This document shows positions 8,027 through 16,700 of a stretch of 19,350 nucleotides of DNA, piece by piece. The position numbers and the translations under genes were made by a program. Source of the stretch: CAZPDM01 sp964585305 (lineage in GTDB: Bacteria > Planctomycetota > Uabimicrobiia > Uabimicrobiales > JABWCH01); contig CAZPDM010000084.1 in the NCBI GenBank assembly GCA_964585305.1, positions 1-19,350 on the forward strand, written 5' to 3'. The notes beneath the pieces were generated by a model that saw only the letters and a program-made list of their open reading frames with translations, had not been told where the DNA came from and did not search any database. Each line of letters begins with the position of its first letter. Positions within the stretch are counted from its first letter, which is position 1.

Positions 8027-9430
8027 ATGAAGTACGATCGTATTAAAGATATTCTTCAAAGATCTAGTTCTGAAAAAGCTCAAGTTACAGTAAAAGGTTG
8101 GCTCAAAACTGCCAGACATTCTAAAGAACTTTCTTTTTTAAATGTGACAGATGGTTCTTGTCTTAGTGGTATTCAAGTTATTGCAGAACCAACTTTAGAA
8201 AATTATAAAACAGAAGTGCTGAAGTTAAATACAGGGTATTCTGTTTCTATCACTGGTATTTTAGTAGATTCCCCAGGAAAAGAACAGAAGTATGAAATTC
8301 AAGCTCAAAAAATTGAAATTATTGGTGATGTCCCAGAAGATTACCCCTTACAAAAAAAACGCCATAGCTACGAATTTTTGCGAACCATTGCCCATCTTCG
8401 CCCAAGAACCAATACAATTGGAGCTTTGTTACGTGTAAGAAATGCAGCAGCCAGAGCTATCCACAACTTTTTCCAAGAACGCAATTTTATCTATCTGCAC
8501 ACACCTATCATCACTGCTTCAGATTGCGAAGGTGCTGGGCAAATGTTCCGCGTTAGTATACTTGATCCTAAAAATCCGCCTCTAACTCCTGATGGCAAAG
8601 TTGATTTTACTCAAGATTTCTTTGGAAGACAAGCATTTTTGACTGTATCTGGACAGCTGGAAGGTGAAATTGGAGCCATGGCATTAACAAATGTGTATAC
8701 CTTTGGTCCAACCTTCCGTGCTGAAAATTCTAACACCCCACGCCATGTTGCTGAATTTTGGATGATCGAACCGGAAATGGCTTTTTGCGATATTGAAGGC
8801 AATATGGATACTGCTGAAGCGTTTTTAAAATACATTACTAAACATGTTGTAGATACTTGTCAAGAAGATTTGGCGTTCTTTACAGAATACATTGATAAAA
8901 ATACTACACAGACTATTGAAACAATTTTGAACGATTCTTTTGCTAGAATTACTTATACCGATGCTATTGAAATTTTACAAAAGAGTGGTAAAAAATTTGA
9001 ATATCCTGTAGAATGGGGGATTGATCTTCAAAGTGAACATGAACGCTTTATTACAGAACAACACTTTAAAAAAGCTGTAATCGTTACCAATTATCCAAAG
9101 AAAATCAAAGCATTCTATATGTATCAAAATGAAGGTTGCGATAGTAGTAGAGAAACTGTACGGGCAATGGATATTCTTGTTCCTCGTGTTGGTGAAGTAA
9201 TTGGCGGTTCACAACGTGAACATCGTTATGATGTTCTAGTAAAACGAATCAAAGAACTTGGAATGAGTGAAGAAAGTTATTGGTGGTACCTTGATCTACG
9301 GAAATATGGTACAGCACCACATTCTGGGTTTGGTATGGGTTTTGAACGTTTCTTACTATTTATCACAGGTATTACTAATATTCGAGAAGCGATTCCTTTC
9401 CCACGTGTTCCTAATTATGCAGAATTTTAA
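8027..9430 (+). CDS. asnS: Asparagine--tRNA ligase
   Basis: Charges tRNA-Asn with asparagine in the cytoplasm. 467 residues, full length for bacterial AsnRS. Seen: N-terminal OB-fold anticodon-binding domain (about 1-110: V-K-G-W-L-K-T-A-R, then S-L-S/G-I-Q-V), then the class II catalytic core with I-T-A-S-D-C-E-G-A-G-Q-M-F. Motif 2 is F-R-A-E-N-S-N-T-P-R-H-V-A-E-F-W-M-I-E-P-E, and motif 3 is G-x-G-M-G-F-E-R-F-L-L-F at the C-terminus. The E-N-S-N-T-P-R-H form of motif 2 separates AsnRS from AspRS. Its presence means Asn-tRNA can be made directly. An AGAAAGG lies upstream at rather long spacing. A terminator follows 15 bp after the stop. Confidence 0.97.
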   Translation: MKYDRIKDILQRSSSEKAQVTVKGWLKTARHSKELSFLNVTDGSCLSGIQVIAEPTLENYKTEVLKLNTGYSVSITGILVDSPGKEQKYEIQAQKIEIIGDVPEDYPLQKKRHSYEFLRTIAHLRPRTNTIGALLRVRNAAARAIHNFFQERNFIYLHTPIITASDCEGAGQMFRVSILDPKNPPLTPDGKVDFTQDFFGRQAFLTVSGQLEGEIGAMALTNVYTFGPTFRAENSNTPRHVAEFWMIEPEMAFCDIEGNMDTAEAFLKYITKHVVDTCQEDLAFFTEYIDKNTTQTIETILNDSFARITYTDAIEILQKSGKKFEYPVEWGIDLQSEHERFITEQHFKKAVIVTNYPKKIKAFYMYQNEGCDSSRETVRAMDILVPRVGEVIGGSQREHRYDVLVKRIKELGMSEESYWWYLDLRKYGTAPHSGFGMGFERFLLFITGITNIREAIPFPRVPNYAEF

Positions 9431-9445
9431 GAGAAAATTTAGCTA

Positions 9446-9480
9446 ATAGTAGGCACAGTTTTTCTGGCCTACTATATTTT
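9446..9480 (+). terminator. Intrinsic terminator of asnS
   Basis: ATAGTAGGC (9446-9454) pairs perfectly with GCCTACTAT (9467-9475), with an inner CAG/CTG extension, and is followed by ATTTTTAG. It isolates asnS from the lipoprotein gene. Confidence 0.8.
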
Positions 9481-9543
9481 TAGATAGAGTGAATGGACAA
9501 AAGTTTTGAACTAAAAAATATGCTAACTACAAAGAAATTTGTT

Positions 9544-11610
9544 ATGAGTAAAAAAAAATCCATATTTTTTTATATAATATTTTTTCATTTTTATTATATC
9601 TTACTAGTTACAACAGGCTGCAACTATACACCTATTCGTCTAGATGTTTCTGTTAGTGAAAGTTCACGCATTGAAGCTCCTATGCCTGTTGCTCCTAGAG
9701 ACTATTTAAAAATTGGAAGAGAAGCTATTGAAAAGAATGATTATCAAACTGCCTTTTTAAATTTTCATGCTTTTTGGTCGCAAAATTCTGAAAACATGCA
9801 CGGTCCTTTATTTTGCGGACAAGCTAAAATGACTGAAAAAGAATATCAACGTGCTTTATATTATTATAGAGAAGCGGCAAATATTTCTAGTGATGATATT
9901 CGTACAGCTTGGGGAATTTTATTGTGCCACCGAGCTATTTTTGAAGAATCTTTCATTAACTCAATTCCATATCTTGCTGAAGATAAAGAAAAAGAAGTAA
10001 TTTTGGAAACTTGGAAACAATTTAAAACAGCGTTAAATGAATATCAATGGACGGAAATATCTAAAAACCTTAGTCTGTTAGAATTTGCTTTCAGTACTGG
10101 AATAACAGCTAATTCTCAAAACGGATTAGAAGAACACATCAAAAATCATCTTGGTTTTTTAACTTCTTCTCCCATGATTATATATATTAACATGCTCCAA
10201 GTTCAATCTGTGCGGAGCAATGGTAAAATTGCAGAAATACAACTTACTATCTTAGATCATCTTCCTGTTGAAACTATCTATTTAAAAAAAGAAGAACAAG
10301 CTTGGCGAATAGCTATGTTGTTCCCTAGTCTAACAACACAACCTAGCAATCTTCTTTCATATCAGAATTTAGAAAATCTTGAAACTCCAATCCCCAGCCC
10401 ACTAGATATTGCAAAATTTTCTTTGGTAGAAAAAATTAAAATAATCTGGAATTGGCAAGAACAATATCGCGTAGAAAATACTGCCTTCCTTAAAAAATTA
10501 GTTCCCGAAATAATAAAAAAACTTGAAATAATTGATCTTTCCAAAACCCGAATTGCACATATATTTGAAGGAAAATTTAATGATGTTATTGCCAAAAAAC
10601 TTTTAGCAATGATTCATAATAGCATTGAACGTATTGAAAATAACCAAAATATTTCTGAGAATTTTCATATTGAGCAGATTTTTATTGCTTGGGAGCAAAC
10701 TCGAAAAGATTTATTGAATATCTTAAATAACTTAACAACTTATGGAATCCCAAAAGAAATTTGGGAAAAATGCTCGTATCACTTACGTGGGATTTGGATA
10801 TTAGATATGAGTTCTCCTGCTTGGGAAAATCTCTCAGATGCCGATCAAAAACAATATGCAAAAAAATATCAAGAAGAATATGCACTGAGTTTACATAAAC
10901 CTATAGAAGATAACTATACATTCGATAATATTCCATTTTCTATGGTTCTAATTCCCCCAGGACGATTTTGGATGGGTTCTCTTCCTGATGAACCAGGGCG
11001 TAAACATGATGAACGACGATATAGAGTAATTCTTCCCATGCCATTTTATATTGGGAAACAGGAAATTACTCAATGGCAATGGCAGCGAGTAATGAATTAT
11101 AATTCTTCTTATTTTAGAGACGATCGTTTACCTGTAGAACAGGTTTCCTGGTATGATTGCATCAGATTTTGTAATAAAGTTAATTTACGAATTCCAAGCG
11201 AAGCCGAATGGGAATATTCTTGTAGAGCAGGTCTTACTGCTCCTTTTAATTTAGGCTCGCGAATCAATGCTTTTCAAGTAAATTATAATGGGAATTATCC
11301 ATGTTTAGGAGATTCTCCAGGTACTTATCGACAAAAAACTATTATTGGTGCTACACTGCCTAATGCTAATTCTTGGGGATGCTATGATTTTCATGGCAAT
11401 GTTTGGGAATGGTGTTATGATTGGTACGGAGATTATCCTCTAACAGAGCAAATAAACCCAATGGGAGGTTCTAGTGAATTGCAAAGAGTAAGTAGAGGAG
11501 GTGGTTGGAGTGCTTATGCAAGTTCTTGTCGCTCGGCTGATCGTAGTAAAAATGAACCCGGCTTCCGTTTTATTTACCTAGGTTTAAGAGTAGTCAGATA
11601 TTTAGAATAA
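9544..11610 (+). CDS. Lipoprotein with TPR-like N-region and C-terminal FGE/SUMF1 (EgtB-like) fold
   Basis: Predicted exported lipoprotein of unknown role, about 688 residues. From ATG 9544 the N-terminus reads M-S-K-K-K, then about 20 hydrophobic residues ending in L-L-V-T-T-G-C, so C26 is the likely lipidated cysteine. The longer start at 9493 would bury this signal and has no better ribosome site. Residues about 65-130 have TPR-like helical pairs (A-x-x-N-F-H-A-F-W, then E-Y-Q-R-A-L-Y-Y-Y-R-E-A). The middle 300 residues are helical and not recognised. Residues about 460-688 are a complete FGE-sulfatase/SUMF1 domain: F-x-M-V-L-I-P-P-G-R-F-x-M-G-S, L-P-V-E-Q-V-S-W-Y-D, R-I-P-S-E-A-E-W-E-Y, G-N-V-W-E-W and R-G-G-G-W. 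The two catalytic cysteines of true formylglycine generators are not in place (C662 only; the RCA position is R-S664-A). A ligand-binding or structural role is therefore more likely than sulfatase activation. Confidence 0.85.
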   Translation: MSKKKSIFFYIIFFHFYYILLVTTGCNYTPIRLDVSVSESSRIEAPMPVAPRDYLKIGREAIEKNDYQTAFLNFHAFWSQNSENMHGPLFCGQAKMTEKEYQRALYYYREAANISSDDIRTAWGILLCHRAIFEESFINSIPYLAEDKEKEVILETWKQFKTALNEYQWTEISKNLSLLEFAFSTGITANSQNGLEEHIKNHLGFLTSSPMIIYINMLQVQSVRSNGKIAEIQLTILDHLPVETIYLKKEEQAWRIAMLFPSLTTQPSNLLSYQNLENLETPIPSPLDIAKFSLVEKIKIIWNWQEQYRVENTAFLKKLVPEIIKKLEIIDLSKTRIAHIFEGKFNDVIAKKLLAMIHNSIERIENNQNISENFHIEQIFIAWEQTRKDLLNILNNLTTYGIPKEIWEKCSYHLRGIWILDMSSPAWENLSDADQKQYAKKYQEEYALSLHKPIEDNYTFDNIPFSMVLIPPGRFWMGSLPDEPGRKHDERRYRVILPMPFYIGKQEITQWQWQRVMNYNSSYFRDDRLPVEQVSWYDCIRFCNKVNLRIPSEAEWEYSCRAGLTAPFNLGSRINAFQVNYNGNYPCLGDSPGTYRQKTIIGATLPNANSWGCYDFHGNVWEWCYDWYGDYPLTEQINPMGGSSELQRVSRGGGWSAYASSCRSADRSKNEPGFRFIYLGLRVVRYLE

Positions 11611-11634
11611 CTAAAAATTTTTTAAGGAATAGTA

Positions 11635-13218
11635 ATGGACGCGGAAACATCAAATGCCTACGAAATTTTTTATCAGTCCATCTTGGACGCTATTCCTGTT
11701 CCCATTTTTTTTAAAGATGCTCATGGAATATATATTGGTTGTAACCAAGCATTTTTAACAGTATTAGGATTAAAAAAAGAGCAAGTTATTGGAAAAACAT
11801 TATATGAGATTGCTCCTAAAGAATTGGCAGAGAAATATCATTCTATGGATATGGAATTATTTACTTATCCAGGCCAGCAAATTTATGAAAACCCTGTAAA
11901 ATATGCTGATGGTTCCTTTCACGATATTTGCTTTCATAAAGCAACTTTTTCTCAAAAAGATGGCACAGTAGGCGGATTAGTAGGAATTATGTTTGATATT
12001 ACAAAGCGGAAGCAAGATGAACGAGACCTACAAGAAAATTATCAAAGATATCAAGCACTTATTCATCAATTAGAACATGCTTTACAAAATCTTAAAACAA
12101 CACAACAACAACTGATCCAACAAGAAAGACTGCACGCTTTAGGAAGAATGGCAAGTGGAATTGCGCATGATTTCAATAATAGCTTAACACCAATCATAGG
12201 ATTTAGCGACTTGCTACTTACTATGCCAGGATATTTGCAAGATACAAATAGATCTCGTGAATACATCAAGCGTATTAAACTTGCGGCGCAAGATGCTGCC
12301 AATATCGTAAAAAGATTACGAGCTTTTTATCGTCGCCAACCAGAAGATGAAGTTTTACAATTGGTAGATATCAATGCTATTGTTCAAGAAGCTATTTTTT
12401 TGACTGAACCTAAGTGGAAAAGCCAACCTGAACTTATTGGAAAACAAATTCAAATTATTACAGAACTCAATGAGCTTCCTAAATTTTTAAGTAATCCCAG
12501 TGAATTAAGAGAAGTTTTAGTTAATCTAATTTTTAATGCAGTAGATGCAATTCCAAATGATGGGACTATTCATATTAAAACTTCTAAAAAAGAAGACTGG
12601 ATTGTATTAGAAGTAATCGATACTGGAATTGGAATGTCTTTAGCCACAAAAGAAAAATGTATACAACCATTTTTTACTACAAAAGGAGAAAAAGGAAGTG
12701 GACTTGGTTTGACCATTGTAAATAATATTATACATCATCATAATGGAAAATTAGAAGTTGAAAGTCAACCTAATCAAGGAAGCCACTTTATCGTTTATCT
12801 TCCTATTGTACAACACGAAAAGGAAATTGCAGAAAAAAATATTCCTCTCTTTGAGCAACCATTGAAAATTTTATTAGTCGATGATGATCCCAAAATTTGT
12901 GGAGTTTTGCAAGCCTATTTAGAGGCAGATCAACATATTTTAACAATAGCACCCGATAGCTATACTGCTTTGCAAAAACTACAAAGTGAAAATTTTGATG
13001 TTGTAATTTGCGAATATACAGTAAAAAAAATGAATGGTGAAGAATTGGCTGCAAAAATAAAACAAGAATATAAAAATATTCCTGTTATCGTCATTACTGG
13101 TTTCAGTGAAACTATTTTTGTTCCATCAATATCCCATATTGATTGCTTACTTCAACGACCACTTTCATTTCAACAAATGCGCCAAGCTTTATTCACAGTT
13201 ATTTCCCAAAAAAAATAA
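11635..13218 (+). CDS. Hybrid sensor histidine kinase (PAS-HisKA-HATPase-degenerate receiver)
   Basis: Soluble sensor kinase, 527 residues, no membrane segment. Order: PAS fold (about 8-125; P-V-P-I-F-F-K-D, N-Q-A-F-L-x-V-L-G, P-x-K-Y-A-D-G then G-I-M-F-D-I-T), a coiled-coil linker (about 130-165), then the H-box G-I-A-H178-D-F-N-N. N-box N-L-I-F-N-A-V-D-A-I, D-T-G-I-G-M and G-S-G-L-G-L follow (HATPase about 270-395), then a C-terminal receiver (about 411-527). The receiver keeps the acidic cluster D416-D-D and the switch T in V-I-T-G. Where the phospho-accepting Asp should be it has C-E460-Y, and the invariant Lys before the cis-Pro is R508. It starts 24 bp after the FGE lipoprotein with an AAGGA site, so the two are probably one operon. 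The kinase call is firm; output is unknown and no response regulator is adjacent. Confidence 0.93.
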   Translation: MDAETSNAYEIFYQSILDAIPVPIFFKDAHGIYIGCNQAFLTVLGLKKEQVIGKTLYEIAPKELAEKYHSMDMELFTYPGQQIYENPVKYADGSFHDICFHKATFSQKDGTVGGLVGIMFDITKRKQDERDLQENYQRYQALIHQLEHALQNLKTTQQQLIQQERLHALGRMASGIAHDFNNSLTPIIGFSDLLLTMPGYLQDTNRSREYIKRIKLAAQDAANIVKRLRAFYRRQPEDEVLQLVDINAIVQEAIFLTEPKWKSQPELIGKQIQIITELNELPKFLSNPSELREVLVNLIFNAVDAIPNDGTIHIKTSKKEDWIVLEVIDTGIGMSLATKEKCIQPFFTTKGEKGSGLGLTIVNNIIHHHNGKLEVESQPNQGSHFIVYLPIVQHEKEIAEKNIPLFEQPLKILLVDDDPKICGVLQAYLEADQHILTIAPDSYTALQKLQSENFDVVICEYTVKKMNGEELAAKIKQEYKNIPVIVITGFSETIFVPSISHIDCLLQRPLSFQQMRQALFTVISQKK

Positions 13219-13340
13219 GAAGAAAATTTTTTCGATATAATGTACCTAGCTAATTTCAAAATTGCTGGCTATTTAAGCCACAAAAACAAGTTTTAGCGGA
13301 TCGCATAAAACTTTGTTGACTTGCTATGAATGGAGTATTT

Positions 13341-13721
13341 ATGCCAACTCAAGTTTGTACTGGAGCGACAATGATGTGCAGTTTTGGTGCTGCACCATCT
13401 AGTTTAATTGCAATCCATCCTACTATATTAACAACTACACCTGCGGCAAATATTATGGACTATGCACCAGTTGCCAACATTCCTCCATTTGGAGTTTGCA
13501 TGACTCTTTCTAATCCTGCTGTTGCATCTGCAACATCAGCAGCTTGTGGTGTATTGACACCTATGCCATGTGTTCCAGTTACTCCTGGTCCCTGGATAGC
13601 AGGACAACCTACAGTCCTTGTAGATAATATGCCTGCTTTAACAGATACCAGTAAACTTATGTGTGCGTATGGTGGAGTGATTCAAATTATTGTTCCTGGT
13701 CAATTTACTGTGCAGTTATAA
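13341..13721 (+). CDS. PAAR-like (DUF4280-type) protein
   Basis: Small protein of 126 residues. The ATG at 13341 has GGAG 5 nt upstream; an in-frame ATG five codons earlier (13326) does not. The start M-P-T-Q-V-C-T-G-A-T-M-M-C-S-F-G-A-A-P is the typical opening of PAAR-like DUF4280 proteins, which are conical spike-tip proteins carried on VgrG-type spikes of contractile injection systems. Further family features are the many Gly/Pro/Thr turns, recurring Cys residues, P-F-G-V-C-M-T-L-S-N-P, and a C-terminal M-C-A-Y-G-G-V-I-Q-I. No VgrG, sheath, tube, effector or immunity gene is in the window, so it is an orphan here. A TATAAT at 13236-13241 could serve it, but no -35 is evident. Confidence 0.85.
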   Translation: MPTQVCTGATMMCSFGAAPSSLIAIHPTILTTTPAANIMDYAPVANIPPFGVCMTLSNPAVASATSAACGVLTPMPCVPVTPGPWIAGQPTVLVDNMPALTDTSKLMCAYGGVIQIIVPGQFTVQL

Positions 13722-13750
13722 GAAAAATAATATTTATAGAATTTTGTGAA

Positions 13751-13790
13751 AAAAAAGAAATGATGTAAAACAATACATCATTTCTTTTTT
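13751..13790. terminator. Bidirectional terminator between PAAR-like gene and giant channel-like gene
   Basis: A 17-bp perfect inverted repeat (13751-13767 with 13774-13790, loop of 6) has an A-run on the left and a T-run on the right. It lies between two converging genes, five bases from the stop of the minus-strand one. Confidence 0.88.
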
Positions 13791-13794
13791 TTGT

Positions 13795-16700
13795 TTAGTA
13801 AACTTTAGTTATAATGCTTGTATCATAGCCACCAAGTGTAGCAATATGATTTTGATAATTTTGAACATCCATGACTGCTAGTGTTTGAATAGTGCGCAAT
13901 GAGACAAGTTCTTCTGTCCAAGGAGTTGAATTTTGAAGTATGTCAGTGATAATATCTTGAGACGAGAGAATTCCGTTTGAGTTTTTGACAACATCAAGTA
14001 ATCTCTCTACGATATGTTGTTTGGCTAAGTAGGCATTCCAGCACCATTGTTTTTCCTGATCTCCATATTGTAATCCATAGCCTAAATCTTTCCAAATTTG
14101 CTCCCATATTGCACGTCCGTAATCATCTTTTTTAAAATAAGAACGAAATTTGCGAGAAATCTTATTTATTTTTTGCCAAAAGGTCAATTTGGGAATAGAG
14201 GTGGTAACATTGCCTTGATTTTGAATCGTTATATCAAATTCTGTGGTAAAAAAGTCTCTTGCTTCCCATAAAGAAGCTAAATTGTGGTAGTTGATGCAAT
14301 AGGCAATTGCCATAGCTCGCAAGATTTCTTGTCTGTGATTTTGAAATTCGTTAGGAAGTGTAGCAAAATATTGAAAGAAATTGAGAGAATTCCACCAATT
14401 TTTTTGTAAACATTTATAAAAATTATGGAGTTGTTGCTTTCGTTGAATTTCTAATTCAATAAAATCGTCATATTCTTCATCAAGGGCTTCAATTAAATAT
14501 AAATCTTGTTCAAACGCAGGTGGAGAGATAGCAATTGATTGTTCTAACGGTGTTATAGAAGGAAATTGCGTAGAAGAATTTTGTTCTGTTTTTACTTGAG
14601 AGGATGTTACTTCTGACAAAGAACTTTGTTCTGATTCTAAGATTGCCGATTGTGTTGTTTGTGCTTCTGTCTCTTGTGCTACTTGTATTGTTTGGGTTTG
14701 TACTACTTGTATTGTTTGTATTTGCTCTACCTGTGCTGCTTGCATTCTTCTCGTAAGTCGAAGTTGTCTTGTATATATGGATGGCTTTGTTTTATCTGAA
14801 AGAACATCTGATAAGGAGACGCCAAGATATTCAAAGTCATAAAGGCTTCGTAAGTGCATCGCCGCCATATATACTGGTTTTCGCATACGGTGAATTTTTC
14901 TCAATACAATACTAAAGTCACTAATAGGAGGAATGGTAAATTTAGTTTTGGATAATGGGTTTCGAATCTCACCAATTTTCTTGCATACCCATCTCAACAA
15001 TACTCCCGCAAAAGCAAAAATAACGCCTATAAATTTGAATGGCAGAAAGAAAATTTTTCCAGAAGAAACGTGATTTTCGTAAAAACTATAAGGATTAAAT
15101 GTTCTACGGATTTGAGGTAATTTAGGAAGTGGATAACTGCCAAAAGTATTATGGATAATTTCTTGACGGGAATGAAGAAAAGATTGGTAAACTTCCTCTC
15201 CAAAATGCCGACGAATTTCTTCGTCTCGAACAGGGCTTTGAGCAAGAAAATGTAAGGCCGTAAATTGGGTAGTTAAATAAAGAGGTGCAGTATCTTTGAG
15301 ATTACGCCCTTTTTTTTGTATAGATTGATTTTTCTGAGAAGACAGCCAATCTTGATACTGTTGTTGAATATCTTTAGATTGCAAAGATAATATATCTAAA
15401 GGAATAGCATGTCGGTTATATTCAATGATCAATTGTGCCGTTCCCTGGCAAATACTATCTGTGATTAAGTTAAACCAAAGATATGGTCCGCTAAAAAGAC
15501 TGGGTTTATCCAAATCTAATTTACTAAGTTCTTTAAGTTGCTTACGATTGTATTGCAAACGATGGTTGCGAATATTAGAAAGTGTTAAATTTCCTAAAAA
15601 TTGTTCTGTTGTTTTAACATCACTACGATGCAATACTGGACCATCAAGATAATCTCGATAGAGTAAAATAATTTGTTCTTGCAAACGCTCGAAACTATTG
15701 TTTTCTCTTACTGATTTTCGTTCAGTAAACTTCCACCAATGAATCTTTTGCTGAATAGATTGAATTATTTCTTCTCTATTTAAATTTTGGGATGATGTTG
15801 CTAAGCTCAATTCTGGCGCAATCACTCGTTGGTATAGTATAGATAAATCTTGCTGAGTATTTCTCCATTTGATTTCTTTGAGAAGATTGATAAATTGTGC
15901 TTCCGCAGTTCTTTCATAGAATTCAGTTGCTTCTCCAGCCAGATTTCTAAGCCACCATCCTAATGCTAAAGGAATAGAACAAATTCCACCAATAATTACT
16001 AAAGGGAAACCAATATATCGGTTAAGAATGCCTAATACTTTATGTAAGATAGGTGATGGAATAGCACTCATTGCCAGGTTTAACAAAATAAAACTTCCAC
16101 CAAAAATTAAAAGACGTTTGGCAGGTTGTTGGAAAGACTCTACTAAAACTTTTGCAATACGACTTAAAATGCGTGGACCAGTAACGATACCATAAAGATC
16201 ACTAAACCAATAAATTACATTTAGTATTTTTTGTAAAATACGCCCGAACATACGACATAAAAATGCCGCAAATTCTGCTGGCATGGATTTGCGATGTTTT
16301 CGTACAATTTTACTAACACCCGGAAGACTTCGGATCATAGGAAAATCAAGCATCCCAAAATATTTGTGAATCAGTAAAGGAAAATCGCTACCCAGTATAT
16401 CTTCAATTTCACTATCGCGAATATTAAGTAAAGTATGGATGATATTTTCAATACTTAAATCCGTATTTTTGCTTGGGTTTCCTTTAAGTGAAATTATGTC
16501 AGAATTCTCTTCAAGTTGTACCTGCAAAGAATGAAGATAGGGCAGAAAGTATGGCAATTGACGAGTATTAGCGTGCTTTCGTAAAATTTCTCTGTTATAT
16601 GTTAAACATTCGTTACGTAATTTTTGAATTTTATATTGGAGTGTTGTTGCTGTAGAAATTTTTTCAATGGTATCAAAAAAAACTATATTATAATTGAGCC

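Noticed and set aside
11480..11610. C-terminal RGGGW...CRSADR segment of the FGE-fold lipoprotein as a diversity-generating retroelement variable region.
   Set aside because: FGE/lectin folds are common DGR targets, but no reverse transcriptase or template repeat is in the window, and the segment lacks the adenine-targeted codon pattern expected.
13266..13280. Short hairpin TGGCT-ATTTA-AGCCA after the kinase gene as a terminator.
   Set aside because: Five-base-pair stem and no T-run after it on either strand; it is too weak to call.
14679..14750. 24-bp repeats as a CRISPR array.
   Set aside because: The units are directly adjacent with no spacers, lie in frame inside a long gene and encode a low-complexity octapeptide repeat.
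16010..16130. Hydrophobic pair 824-877 of the giant protein as a K+ or Na+ channel pore.
   Set aside because: No TxGYG or similar filter between the helices, and about 200 residues separate them from S4, so a pore cannot be claimed from sequence alone.
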